Below, one piece after another: positions 1 to 9,276 of a DNA stretch of 64,000 nt (its first letter is position 1; the number at the start of each line of letters is the position of its first letter). The stretch is from Conyzicola lurida. Its GTDB lineage: Bacteria > Actinomycetota > Actinomycetes > Actinomycetales > Microbacteriaceae. The notes below the pieces were generated by a model, which saw nothing but the letters and a program-made list of their open reading frames with translations, was not told the DNA's origin and did not search any database. The translations under genes and the position numbers were made by a program. The stretch spans positions 3,162,001-3,226,000 of the forward strand of contig NZ_JACHMJ010000001.1 in assembly GCF_014204935.1 (NCBI RefSeq), in the 5' to 3' direction.

Positions 1-407
1 GCTACAACGCCCTCATCTTCCTCGCCGCCATGCAGGCGATCCCGCGCGACTACTACGAGGCGGCGATGCTCGACGGCGCGACCAAACTGCGCCAGTTCTT
101 CTCCATCACTATCCCGTCTCTGCGCCCCACCCTCATCTTCGTGATCATCACGTCGACCATCGGCGGCCTGCAGATCTTCGACGAGCCGCGCATGTACGAC
201 CAGTCCGGCCAGGGCGGCGCCAGCGCGCAGTGGCTCACGATCACCATGTTCATCTACAACCAGGGCTTCGGCCAGACCGGCGGAGGCCAGTTCGGCCACG
301 CCGCCGCGGCCGCCTGGCTGCTCTTCATCATCATCATCGTGGTGGGGCTCATCAACCTCGCGGCGACGAGGGCAATCGCGAGCGCGGGAACGAGAAACGG
401 CAAATGA
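1..407 (+). CDS. Sugar ABC transporter permease (MalF/CebF-like), 3' part
   Basis: The reading frame is already open at the window edge, so the N-terminus is missing. The visible ~135 residues hold the cytoplasmic EAA loop of binding-protein-dependent permeases (YYEAAMLDGA about residue 15 of the visible part), which docks on the ATPase, followed by two hydrophobic membrane segments. It should form the heteromeric channel with the permease that begins at 404 through an ATGA overlap. The adjoining GH1 beta-glucosidase and LacI regulator suggest that the substrate is cellobiose or another beta-glucoside. The binding protein would lie upstream, outside the window. The family is certain; the substrate is inferred only from neighbours. 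Confidence 0.9.
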   Translation, partial: YNALIFLAAMQAIPRDYYEAAMLDGATKLRQFFSITIPSLRPTLIFVIITSTIGGLQIFDEPRMYDQSGQGGASAQWLTITMFIYNQGFGQTGGGQFGHAAAAAWLLFIIIIVVGLINLAATRAIASAGTRNGK

Positions 408-1281
408 CCACGACACAGGCTCCCGGCTGGTACACCCGTCGCAAGGCGAAGTCCGCCGCCACCAACAAGCCGGGCATCCTCGGCTACGCGTTCCTCACGG
501 TCGTGATCCTCGGTGCCCTGTTCCCGCTGTACTGGTCATTCCTGATCGGTAGCGGCGATTCATCCACTATCACCAAACAGGACATCGACTGGCTGCCGGG
601 CGGCAACTTCCTCAAGAACGCCGCGGCCGTGATCAACGAACCGAGCGTCGGCTTCTGGAAGGCGTTCACCAACAGCATCATCGTGTCGACCGTCGTCTCG
701 GCGTCGGTCGTGCTCTTCTCCACCCTGGCCGGCTACGCCTTCGCCAAGCTGAAGTTCAAGGGCAGCCGCGGCATGCTGCTGTTCATCATCGCCACGATGG
801 CCGTGCCGACCCAGCTCGGCATCGTGCCGCTCTTCATCGCCATGTCGCAGTGGTTCCACCTCAGCGGCACGCTGCTCGCGGTCATCATCCCGGCACTCGT
901 CACGGCGTTCGGCGTGTTCTGGATGACGCAGTACCTGACCCAGTCGCTGCCGGACGAGCTCATCGAGGCCGCCCGTGTCGACGGCGCGAGCATGATCCGC
1001 ACGTTCTGGCACGTCGGGCTGCCCGCCGCCCGCCCGGCCGCGTCGATGCTCGCCCTCTTCACGTTCGTGGCGACCTGGACCAACTTCTTCTGGCCGTTCA
1101 TCATCCTGGACAGTAACAATCCGACGCTGCCCGTGGCATTGTCGCTACTGCAGAGCAATTACTTCGTCGACTATTCGATCGTGCTGGCCGGCGTACTGCT
1201 GTCCACGATCCCGCTCCTCATCCTCTTCGCGGTGGCGGGCAAGCAACTGGTTTCAGGAATTATGCAAGGAGCAATCAAGGG

Positions 1282-1285
<4 letters not shown>
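404..1285 (+). CDS. Sugar ABC transporter permease (MalG/CebG-like)
   Basis: A 293-residue inner-membrane permease with about six hydrophobic segments and the conserved EAA loop (ELIEAARVDGA) near residue 190, the contact site for the ATP-binding subunit. The ATG at 404 overlaps the stop of the previous permease (ATGA), which is typical of translationally coupled permease pairs. A longer in-frame reading from 230 exists but its extra residues are shadow translation. The gene runs directly into the GH1 beta-glucosidase by another ATGA overlap, so uptake and hydrolysis of a beta-glucoside are probably coexpressed. No ATPase gene is present here; such importers often share an MsiK-type ATPase encoded elsewhere. 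Confidence 0.92.
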
Positions 1286-2730
<1,445 letters not shown>

Positions 2731-2825
2731 CGTTCGGTTCGGGTTGCCGCGGCTCCGGCCGCGGCATCCCGCACGTCGGGCGAAGTCCCTAGAATTACAG
2801 CCACACCACTCGAAGGGCTCCAGCG

Positions 2826-3848
2826 ATGAATGCTGCACCGTTGCGACGCCTCCCGCCCACGCTCGAGGCCGTCGCCGCCGCCGCCGGCGTCTCCCGGTCG
2901 ACCGTGTCCCGGGTCGTCAACGGCTCCACCCGCGTGAGCCCCGACGTGCTCACCGCGGTGACCGCCGCGATCGAAGAGCTGCAGTACATCCCCAACCGGG
3001 CCGCGCGGTCGCTCGCCAACCGGCAGACGATGGCGATCGCCCTCGTCGTGCCGGAGGAGACGACACGCTTCTTCGGCGACCCGTACTTCGCTTCGATCGT
3101 GCACGGCATCACCAAGGGGCTCGAGCCCAGCGACTACGTGCTGACCCTGCAGCTGACCAGCCCGTTCTCGCCGTCGGAGAAGACAGTGCGCTACCTGCTC
3201 GGCGGCAACGTCGACGGGGCGCTCGTGGTCTCGCACCACTCGGGCGACCACTTCCTCGCGAGCCTCGGCAAGGAACTGCCCGTCGTTTTCGGCGGCCGCC
3301 CTCTGCGGCCCGACGAGCAGACGAGCTACTTCGTCGACGTCGACAACACGGCCGCGGCGGAGATGGGCACGCAGTTCTTGATCGATCTCGGCCGCACCCG
3401 AATCGCGACGATCTCCGGTGCCGCCGACATGCCCGCGGGCATCGACCGCGCTGCCGGGTGGAAGCGGGCGATGGACGGCGCGGGCCTGCGCAGCGATCTG
3501 CTCGCGGACGGCGACTTCACCATGGCCGGCGGCGCGCGCGCGATGCGGGAGCTGCTCGACCGTGCACCCGACCTCGACGCCGTCTTCGTCGCGAGCGACC
3601 TGATGGCCACGGGTGCCGTCTCCGTCCTGCGCGAGCGCGGCCGCGTCATCCCGGCGGACGTCGCCGTCGTCGGTTTCGACGACAGTCCCGCCGCGACGAG
3701 CGGCGAGGTCGAGCTGACCACCGTGCATCAACCGTCCGTGGAGATGGGCGAGGCGATGGCGCACATGCTGCTCGCGCTGCTGCGCGGCGAAGACCCCGAG
3801 CCGGTCAACATCATGCCGACTCGCATCGTGGTGCGGGCGAGTACCTAG
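2826..3848 (+). CDS. LacI-family transcriptional regulator
   Basis: A 340-residue LacI/GalR regulator: a helix-turn-helix near residues 12-33 (TLEAVAAAAGVSRSTVSRVV), the hinge helix (YIPNRAARSLANR), then a periplasmic-binding-protein-like effector domain. It lies just downstream of the beta-glucoside permease and glucosidase genes and most likely represses them, by analogy with CebR. Its stop codon shares the tetranucleotide CTAG with the stop of the convergent lspA gene, so the two coding regions overlap by 4 bp. A weak TAGAAT -10-like hexamer lies at 2790-2795, suggesting it may have its own promoter. The effector sugar is not known. Confidence 0.93.
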   Translation: MNAAPLRRLPPTLEAVAAAAGVSRSTVSRVVNGSTRVSPDVLTAVTAAIEELQYIPNRAARSLANRQTMAIALVVPEETTRFFGDPYFASIVHGITKGLEPSDYVLTLQLTSPFSPSEKTVRYLLGGNVDGALVVSHHSGDHFLASLGKELPVVFGGRPLRPDEQTSYFVDVDNTAAAEMGTQFLIDLGRTRIATISGAADMPAGIDRAAGWKRAMDGAGLRSDLLADGDFTMAGGARAMRELLDRAPDLDAVFVASDLMATGAVSVLRERGRVIPADVAVVGFDDSPAATSGEVELTTVHQPSVEMGEAMAHMLLALLRGEDPEPVNIMPTRIVVRAST

Positions 3849-4393
3849 TCGACGGGAGTCTCGTCGCTCGCGGACGTGGACGCCTTGGGCGTCGTGGTGA
3901 TCGAGACCGGGCGGCCCATCAGGGTGAGCAGGACGAGCATGACCGCGCCGACGAAGATCGCGATGTCGGCGACGTTGCCGATGAAGAAGTCCGCGTAGGC
4001 GATGAAGTCGACGACGTGCCCGCGGCCGAAGCCGGGGTCGCGGAACAGGCGGTCGCCGAGGTGCGTCGTCGCCCCGCCGAGCAGCAGGCCGAGGGCGACC
4101 ATCCAGCCGACCGAGGTCACGCGGCGGGCGTACCAGGCGATGAGGATGACGGCCAGACCGGTGAGGATCGCGAAGATCCAGGTGTACTCGGTGCCGATCG
4201 AGAATGCGGCGCCGGGGTTGTAGACCAGCACGAAACGGATGAGGTCGCCGATGAACGGCACCACTTCGCCGTTGCCGAGGGCGGACTCCGCCCACCACTT
4301 GCTGCCCTGGTCGAGCAGGATCACCACGACGGCGATGAGCACGACGGCCCAGAACAGGCGGCGCGGGGCGGGGGCGGGGGTGGTTTCGGTCAC
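3845..4393 (-). CDS. lspA: Lipoprotein signal peptidase (signal peptidase II)
   Basis: A 182-residue polytopic membrane protease of the SPase II family, which cleaves the signal peptide of diacylglyceryl-modified prolipoproteins. Four hydrophobic segments, the YNPGAAF motif (N59), VVDF (catalytic D129) and NVAD (catalytic D143) are in the expected places. One oddity: the usual GNLIDR motif reads THLGDR, so a normally conserved asparagine is replaced by histidine (about H111). The N-terminus is short and the C-terminal tail is Thr/Ser-rich. It is not next to ileS or rluD, its common partners, so it may be a second lspA copy. The window contains lipobox proteins that would be its substrates. 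Confidence 0.9.
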   Translation of the reverse strand: MTETTPAPAPRRLFWAVVLIAVVVILLDQGSKWWAESALGNGEVVPFIGDLIRFVLVYNPGAAFSIGTEYTWIFAILTGLAVILIAWYARRVTSVGWMVALGLLLGGATTHLGDRLFRDPGFGRGHVVDFIAYADFFIGNVADIAIFVGAVMLVLLTLMGRPVSITTTPKASTSASDETPVD

Positions 4394-4416
4394 CCGTCGA
4401 TTATCCCGGACGTAGG

Positions 4417-4531
4417 GGGTTGAGCCTGCGCGGTGGAGCTATGGGAATCGCGCCAGCGATTCCGCGACCCCAGCGCCGAGGGAGCCTGCGACCGAGGTTC
4501 ACGCGCAGACGAGTTTCGACAGGCTCAACCC
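4417..4531. repeat. Dispersed palindromic repeat, family 1, full-length copy
   Basis: The element is bounded by GGGTTGAGCCTG (4417-4428) and its inverted counterpart TTTCGACAGGCTCAACCC (4514-4531), which ends 2 bp before the stop of the Lrp-family gene. Inside is a perfect 8-bp hairpin, GGAATCGC (4444-4451), loop GCCA, GCGATTCC (4456-4463). The copy at 55984-56080 has the same flanks and loop but a different, still fully paired stem, which indicates selection on structure. It sits between two convergent-end or tandem genes and may also act as a transcript end. Confidence 0.8.
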
Positions 4532-4533
4532 GC

Positions 4534-5061
4534 TCAGACCGCGAGGCGCGGGGTGTGGTGCTCGAAGACCAGGCTCGTGCGCGTCGACGCGACCGACGGG
4601 TGCGCCGACAGGTTGTCCACGACGAACTGGCGCGCGTGGTCGGTGTCACGCGTCGCGATGTGCAGGATGAAGTCCTCGGCGCCGCCGAGGAAGAACACCT
4701 GCACGACCTCGGGCAGCTGCCGCATCTCGTCGGAGAACTGCGCGATCGCCTTCCGGGCCCCGACGCGGATGTTCACGCTGATGAGCGCCTCGAGCCCCAG
4801 GCCGAGCGACCGCGGGTTGAGGTCGGCGTGGAATCCGCGCACGACACCGCGTTCGATCAACGACCGCACCCGGGTCAGACTCGTGGATGGCGCGATCCCA
4901 ACCTCCTCGGCGAGGCGCGCGTTCGACATCCGCGCGTCGTCGCGCAGCAGGCGGATCAGCTGCAGGTCGATGTCGTCGAGCGGCTCGTAGCGGCGAATTA
5001 TCTCCGGGGCCGATGCCATCGATGCATCGCTTGCAGAAGATTCAGGCAACTTTGTCGTCAT
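4534..5061 (-). CDS. Lrp/AsnC-family regulator (AldR-like)
   Basis: A 175-residue Lrp/AsnC protein: an N-terminal winged helix-turn-helix (DDIDLQLIRLLRDDARMSNA onward) and a C-terminal RAM/AsnC effector domain (residues ~95-170). The ATG at 5061 was chosen because it gives a natural N-terminus; the longer frame runs through the divergent promoter into ald. ATG at 5019 is a shorter alternative that still keeps the whole domain. It is divergent from alanine dehydrogenase with an 82-bp shared control region, the same arrangement as aldR-ald in mycobacteria, so alanine-responsive control of ald is the likely role. The effector is inferred, not seen. Confidence 0.9.
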   Translation of the reverse strand: MTTKLPESSASDASMASAPEIIRRYEPLDDIDLQLIRLLRDDARMSNARLAEEVGIAPSTSLTRVRSLIERGVVRGFHADLNPRSLGLGLEALISVNIRVGARKAIAQFSDEMRQLPEVVQVFFLGGAEDFILHIATRDTDHARQFVVDNLSAHPSVASTRTSLVFEHHTPRLAV

Positions 5062-5143
5062 TTCACGAATTATATGCGGCAGAAACGTGGCCGAAACGAA
5101 GCACAGCCAGAATTTCAGCACACCCACCACGAACGGATAAACC
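5062..5143. promoter_or_regulatory. Divergent lrp/ald control region with helically phased repeats
   Basis: This 82-bp intergenic segment is less GC-rich than its surroundings and must hold both divergent promoters. It contains two near-identical decamers in direct orientation, GGCAGAAACG (5078-5087) and GGCCGAAACG (5089-5098), spaced by 11 bp, about one helical turn. That spacing suits cooperative binding by an oligomeric Lrp/AsnC protein. Assigning them as regulator sites is inference. Confidence 0.35.
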
Positions 5144-6256
5144 ATGCGCGTCGGAGTCCCCAGCGAGATCAAGAACAACGAAAACCGCGTCGCGCTGACG
5201 CCGGCCGGCGTGCACGAGCTCGTGCGTCGCGGGCACGAGGTCGTCATTCAGGCCGGAGCCGGCGAGGGCGCGCAGATCCCCGACGAGCTCTACATCGCCG
5301 CCGGCGCGACGATGCTCGCAACCGCGGACGAGGTCTGGGCCGCCGGCGACCTGCTGCTCAAGGTCAAGGAGCCGATCGCCGAGGAGTACCCGAAGATGCG
5401 CTCGGGGCAGGTGCTCTTCACCTACCTGCACCTCGCCGCTTCGCGCCCGTGCACCGACGCGCTGCTCGCGGCCGGCACCACGTCGATCGCCTACGAGACC
5501 GTCCAGCTTCCCGACCGCACCCTGCCGCTGCTCTCGCCCATGAGCGAGGTCGCCGGCCGCCTCTCGGCCCAGGTGGGCGCGATGCAGCTCATGAGCCCGA
5601 ACGGCGGAGGCGGCATCCTCATGGGTGGTGTTCCCGGCACGGCGAAAGCCAAGGTCGTCGTGATCGGCGGCGGCGTCGCCGGCGAGCACGCCGCGGCCAA
5701 CTCGCTCGGCATGGGTGCCGAAGTGACCGTCGTCGACCTGTCGATCCCGCGCCTGCGCCAGCTCGAGGGCCAGTACCCCGGCCTCAAGACCGCGGTCTCC
5801 ACGAGCTACGCCATCGCCGCGCTCGTCAAGGAGGCCGACCTCGTCATCGGCTCGGTTCTCATCCCCGGGGCGGCGGCACCCAAACTCGTCACCGACGAGA
5901 TGGTCGCCGGCATGAAGCGCGGCAGCGTGCTGGTCGACATCGCGATCGACCAGGGAGGATGCTTCGAGGGCAGCCGAGCGACGACCCACGACGACCCCAC
6001 GTTCACCGTTCACAACAGCACCTACTACTGCGTCGCAAACATGCCGGGCGCGGTCGCGCAGACGTCGACGCAGGCACTGACCAACGCGACGCTGCCCTAC
6101 GTGCTGCAGATCGCCGACCGCGGCTGGCTCGGCGCGATCACGGCGAACGCACCGCTCGCGAAGGGACTGTCGACGCACGAGGGCGCGCTCTACAACGCCG
6201 AAGTCGCGGAGGCGCTCGGCTACGCGTCGAAGGAACTCGCGAGCCTGATCGGGTAG
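5144..6256 (+). CDS. ald: Alanine dehydrogenase
   Basis: A 370-residue NAD-dependent L-alanine dehydrogenase catalysing reversible deamination of alanine to pyruvate and ammonium in the cytosol. Family landmarks are complete: N-terminal MRVGVPSEIKNNENRVALTP, catalytic K75 (LLKVKEP), H96 (TYLHLAA), and the Rossmann glycine motif GGGVAGEHAA near residues 174-183. The length is typical of the hexameric enzymes. The gene is divergent from an Lrp/AsnC regulator, so expression is probably induced by alanine through that protein. It is monocistronic here: the next gene starts 89 bp downstream and is unrelated. Confidence 0.97.
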   Translation: MRVGVPSEIKNNENRVALTPAGVHELVRRGHEVVIQAGAGEGAQIPDELYIAAGATMLATADEVWAAGDLLLKVKEPIAEEYPKMRSGQVLFTYLHLAASRPCTDALLAAGTTSIAYETVQLPDRTLPLLSPMSEVAGRLSAQVGAMQLMSPNGGGGILMGGVPGTAKAKVVVIGGGVAGEHAAANSLGMGAEVTVVDLSIPRLRQLEGQYPGLKTAVSTSYAIAALVKEADLVIGSVLIPGAAAPKLVTDEMVAGMKRGSVLVDIAIDQGGCFEGSRATTHDDPTFTVHNSTYYCVANMPGAVAQTSTQALTNATLPYVLQIADRGWLGAITANAPLAKGLSTHEGALYNAEVAEALGYASKELASLIG

Positions 6257-6344
6257 TTGACTGCGAACTTTCACGCGGCGTGCAGGATTCGCACAGGGCA
6301 CCTCGGGCAGGCTGGAACTCCAGCCACACTGAAAGGCCCGAATC

Positions 6345-7181
6345 ATGAGCAACTTCCAGCGCATGCTGAAACTGGCGTCGAAAGCACTCGACAAGAACGG
6401 CCAGTCGTCGTCGACCGGTTCCGGTCAGACCGACTGGCGGAGCGTCGTGCGCACCGTCGCGGACAAGGTGACCGGGGACGAGCGTTCCACGACCTCGCCC
6501 GCTTCCTCCTACTCCTCCCGTCCCGATGACGCGCGACCCGCTGCCCAGCGTCCCGCCGCCGCGGGTCCCGCCGCCGCGCGTCCCGCCGCGCCCGCGAGCG
6601 CCGAGGACCGCGCGGCGCTCGCCCGCTACGACTACCTGCTCAAGACCGCTGCTCCGGAGCAGCTCGAGCAGGTGCACCGTGAGGCATTCGCGCGCCTCAC
6701 CCCGGCGCAGCGCGACCAGGTGGACGCGCAGCTGCGTTCCGAGCTGCCCGCGAACGAGCAGCCCGCCTCCGCGAGCCCCGACGACCTCGCCCGCTCGGCG
6801 GCGCGCGGCGAAGCGCGCAACCCCGGCTTCCTCAAGGGCCTCTTCTCCAAGGCCTCCGGTCGCGGAGTCGGCGGCGCTGCCGCCGGACTCGGCGTCGGAG
6901 CGGTAGCGGGTGCCGGCATCGGCGCCGCGGGCGGACTGCTCGCGGCGGTCGCCGGTGGCGCGATCGTGAGCAGCGTCGCGGCTCCCCTGCTCGAGCAGGC
7001 CGCGGGCATGGGCGTCGACTTCGAGAACCTCGCGAACCTCGGCGAGCTGGGCGACTTCAGCGGTCTCGCCGAGGGCGCGGAAGGCTACGTCGGCGGACTC
7101 GGCGAGCAGGTCGCGGACTTCGGGTCGAACTTCGAGATCCCGGGGCTCGGCTCACTGGGCGGCCTGTTCGGTCGCGACTAG
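6345..7181 (+). CDS. Unknown protein with Gly/Ala-rich C-terminal hydrophobic segment
   Basis: A 278-residue protein I do not recognise with confidence. It has a basic N-terminus (MSNFQRMLKLASKALDKN), a low-complexity Ala/Pro-rich linker (residues ~55-88), a charged helical block (residues ~88-140), and a Gly/Ala-rich hydrophobic stretch (~175-225) that could insert in or lie on the membrane. The tail is Gly/Asp/Leu-rich with repeated LGELGDF/GLGSLGGLF patterns. Similar proteins in actinobacteria are often given misleading transporter-ATPase names, but no nucleotide-binding motif is visible here. GAAAGG 10 nt before the ATG is a reasonable ribosome-binding site. Function unknown. Confidence 0.75.
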   Translation: MSNFQRMLKLASKALDKNGQSSSTGSGQTDWRSVVRTVADKVTGDERSTTSPASSYSSRPDDARPAAQRPAAAGPAAARPAAPASAEDRAALARYDYLLKTAAPEQLEQVHREAFARLTPAQRDQVDAQLRSELPANEQPASASPDDLARSAARGEARNPGFLKGLFSKASGRGVGGAAAGLGVGAVAGAGIGAAGGLLAAVAGGAIVSSVAAPLLEQAAGMGVDFENLANLGELGDFSGLAEGAEGYVGGLGEQVADFGSNFEIPGLGSLGGLFGRD

Positions 7182-7252
7182 CGCCGGGCTCGGGCGCGGG
7201 TCGTCGGACGCCTCTCGCTGGCAGCCACGCGCCCGTTCAACAGGACGATTTG

Positions 7253-7314
7253 CCGCGTTCGCACGCTCGACAGGGCCGTTTGCGGGGCGTCGGCCGCGGC
7301 ATCCTGTCGACCGG
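7253..7314. repeat. 62-bp direct repeat, copy 1
   Basis: The stretch from CCGCGTTCGCACGCTCGACA onward is repeated at 7767-7828 with a single difference over 62 bp (G versus A at about offset 33). The copies lie in the same orientation on either side of the small membrane-protein gene. There is no coding potential I would defend in either copy. Confidence 0.85.
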
Positions 7315-7341
7315 CTGGCCCGGGAGCGGCCGTGACACGCT

Positions 7342-7629
7342 CTAGAGGAGCGACAGCACCGTCACGAGCGCGATCGGCAACCCGCCGACCGCGACGGCGA
7401 TAGCGCCGAAAATGAAGCCGAGCAGCGACACCCGTGCGCCAGCGAGCATCGGGTCCGCGATCAGGCGACGGCGCGACACCAGACCGGCGGCGATTGCGGC
7501 CAGGCCGACCGCCGCCGCGGTGAGCGGGCCGACGAACAGCATCGTCAGCGCGGCCACTCCGAGCGCGAACGACACCAACGCCGAGGTCGCGATTCGCGCG
7601 GGCACGACCGGAGGCGCAATCTCGTCCAC
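7342..7629 (-). CDS. Small membrane protein (DUF4190-like)
   Basis: A ~95-residue protein with two long hydrophobic segments (residues ~13-45 and ~65-95) separated by a short basic loop containing SRRR. This layout is typical of DUF4190-type small actinobacterial membrane proteins of unknown function. GTG at 7629 is preferred because GGAG lies about 6 nt upstream; a TTG at 7641 would add four residues. It is bracketed by the two copies of the 62-bp direct repeat, which is unusual, and has no obvious operon partner. Confidence 0.7.
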   Translation of the reverse strand: MDEIAPPVVPARIATSALVSFALGVAALTMLFVGPLTAAAVGLAAIAAGLVSRRRLIADPMLAGARVSLLGFIFGAIAVAVGGLPIALVTVLSLL

Positions 7630-7766
7630 ACCCGTCTCCAATCGATTGATACTCAGCTTATGGGTGCGACCCGGTTTCGGCCAGAGCCACTTCGCCGAGA
7701 GCGACCGCCGATCCCGACGCCACGACGCGCGATCGCCCGGGTTTGCGCGGCGAACAGGCCGAGTGG

Positions 7767-7828
7767 CCGCGTTCGCACGCTCGACAGGGCCGTTTGCGAG
7801 GCGTCGGCCGCGGCATCCTGTCGACCGG
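7767..7828. repeat. 62-bp direct repeat, copy 2
   Basis: The second copy matches 7253-7314 at 61 of 62 positions in the same orientation. The distance between copies is 514 bp, enclosing the small membrane-protein gene. The 5' flanks also share a looser pattern (an AACAGG word about 10-20 bp before the repeat), suggesting that the original unit was longer. Confidence 0.85.
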
Positions 7829-8011
7829 TGATGGCAGACGGCCGCGCCGACGGCGGATGTTCGAAATAGCTGTGCCGCGCTGAGGTGGCATAACGAAATC
7901 GCGGACGCCGCGGGGCCGGGACTCGCCGCCTGGGCCGCACCGCCCTGCTACCCCGTCGCCCGATGGTCGCACTGCAAGCGGAGGCACCTCGTGCGCGGCA
8001 CAGCACCGAGC

Positions 8012-8135
8012 CGCGCTGAGGTGTGTCGACCGCGCGCCCGCACGAACCAGCGCGTGCGCAACAAAACTCAGCGCGCCCGGGACAATCCTGCGCGCCCGCG
8101 ACAAACCTCCGCGAGCGCGACGTCGCTCAGCGCCG
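8012..8135. repeat. GC-rich palindromic repeat, family 2, copy A
   Basis: Built from ~20-bp units of the type GCGCTGAGGTTTGTCGCG and its complement. The first part (8012-8076) aligns directly with 42384-42446 at roughly 80 percent by eye. The last part (8101-8130, complement of CTGAGCGACGTCGCGCTCGC) matches 42348-42377 in inverted orientation at 29 of 30 positions. Because the element is itself a palindrome, both alignments hold. It lies just downstream of the minus-strand iron operon. Confidence 0.75.
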
Positions 8136-8187
8136 CATAGCCGAATGCGCCGCCCGACGGGGTCGACACGAGCGCAGGCAGGGTGGG

Positions 8188-8496
8188 CTAGTGCCGCGGG
8201 CCTCGGCGCTCGACGCGCACGTCGTCGTCGAGGTCGATTTCGACCTTGCCTCCGTAGATGCCGAGGTCTCCGTCGCCGGCGAGCGGGGCGGGGGCGGGCA
8301 GCACGGTCTGGCGGTCGAGCTCGATCTGGGCCTCGTTACGCGTCGGGTTGAAGACCTCGTCGCCGATTCCCATCACACCGCCGCGCGGGCCGTTGGTCTC
8401 GTTCTTGTTCGAGAGATCGATCCAGCCGAATCGGGAGGCGACGAAGATGGCGATGCACGCCAGTACCACGACCCCGAAGACGATCCACCCGTTCAC
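8188..8496 (-). CDS. Small N-terminally anchored protein, unknown function
   Basis: A 102-residue protein that starts with GTG and has a single N-terminal transmembrane helix (residues ~3-20, IVFGVVVLACIAIFVASRF). A polar, Asp-rich C-terminal part is probably extracytoplasmic or cytoplasmic depending on orientation. It follows the haem/iron transporter ATPase by 9 bp on the same strand, so it is likely the last gene of that operon. I do not recognise a family. Its acidic tail (KVEIDLDDDVRVE) could be a metal-contacting surface, but that is speculation. Confidence 0.7.
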   Translation of the reverse strand: MNGWIVFGVVVLACIAIFVASRFGWIDLSNKNETNGPRGGVMGIGDEVFNPTRNEAQIELDRQTVLPAPAPLAGDGDLGIYGGKVEIDLDDDVRVERRGPRH

Positions 8497-8505
8497 CCCA
8501 CCAGC

Positions 8506-9276
8506 TTAGACAGGAAATGACCCCCGAACGGGGAGAATCACGGGTCGGCCGTTCTGCTCGCGCACCTCGACGGGCAGCCCGTAGACGCGTTCTACCCGCT
8601 CGGCGGTGAGTACTTCGGCCGGGGTTCCGACGGTGTCGAGCCGGCCGGACGCGATCAGCGCCACGCGGTCGGCGTAGGCCGCGGCGAGCGAGAGGTCGTG
8701 CACCACGACCACGACGGCGCGGCCCGCACGGGCGAGCACGGCGGCGGTCGCCATGACCTCCTCTTGGTGGCGCAGGTCGAGCGCCGCGGTCGGTTCGTCG
8801 AGAAAAACCGTCGGCGTGCCCTGTGCCAGCACGCGCGCGAGGGACACCCGCGCCTTCTCGCCTCCGGAGAGCGACGTGTACCGGCGGGCGGCGAGGTGTG
8901 CGACATCCGTAGCTCTGATCGCCTCGGCGATCGCCGCCTCGTCGTCGGCGCTGTCGGCCGTGCGCGCCCACGGGCTGCGACCCATCTCCACGACCTCGGC
9001 GACGGTGAACGGGAAGCTCACCTGGTTCTCCTGGGTGAGCACGCTGCGCAGCCGGGCGAGTTCCACGTGTCGAATCGAGCGGATGTCGCGGCCGTCGATC
9101 CGCACCGACCCGGTGCTCGGCGTGACGTCGCCGCTCAGCACGGAGAGCAGCGTCGACTTGCCGGCGCCGTTCGGGCCGACGAGGGCGAGCAGCTCGCCCG
9201 CGACGATGTCGATGCTGACGCCGTCGAGAACGGGGTGCGCGTCGAATGCGACACCGACGCCCTCGGCGCGGATCAT
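8506..9276 (-). CDS. hmuV: Haem/iron-siderophore ABC transporter ATP-binding protein
   Basis: A ~256-residue ABC ATPase of the FecE/HmuV family. Visible are Walker A (GPNGAGKST, residues ~34-42), a Q-loop (LTQENQVSFPF), the signature LSGGEKAR, Walker B (TVFLDEPTAAL) and an H-loop histidine (VVVHDLSL). The spacing suits haem-type ATPases. I place the start at 9276 because it gives an ATGA overlap with the permease stop and a GGGGG stretch about 7 nt upstream; ATG at 9282 adds two residues. It powers import by the FecCD permease encoded immediately upstream. Ligand choice between haem and ferric siderophore cannot be fixed from the ATPase. Confidence 0.92.
   Translation of the reverse strand: MIRAEGVGVAFDAHPVLDGVSIDIVAGELLALVGPNGAGKSTLLSVLSGDVTPSTGSVRIDGRDIRSIRHVELARLRSVLTQENQVSFPFTVAEVVEMGRSPWARTADSADDEAAIAEAIRATDVAHLAARRYTSLSGGEKARVSLARVLAQGTPTVFLDEPTAALDLRHQEEVMATAAVLARAGRAVVVVVHDLSLAAAYADRVALIASGRLDTVGTPAEVLTAERVERVYGLPVEVREQNGRPVILPVRGSFPV

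Larger units (their letters stand above)
7642..8187. other. Gene-free stretch rich in repeats
   Basis: These 546 bp contain no coding region I can support. Long frames exist on both strands, but their translations are Arg/Pro-rich shadow sequence with no initiation context. The stretch is instead made of repeated material: one copy of the 62-bp direct repeat (7767-7828), a partial CCGCGCTGAGGTG unit near 7876, and the family-2 palindromic element (8012-8135). Confidence 0.7.

Noticed and set aside
7658-8104. Open frames of 117-148 codons on the minus strand in the 7.6-8.2 kb gap
   Set aside because: They run across the 62-bp direct repeat and the family-2 element and have Arg-rich composition with no start context.
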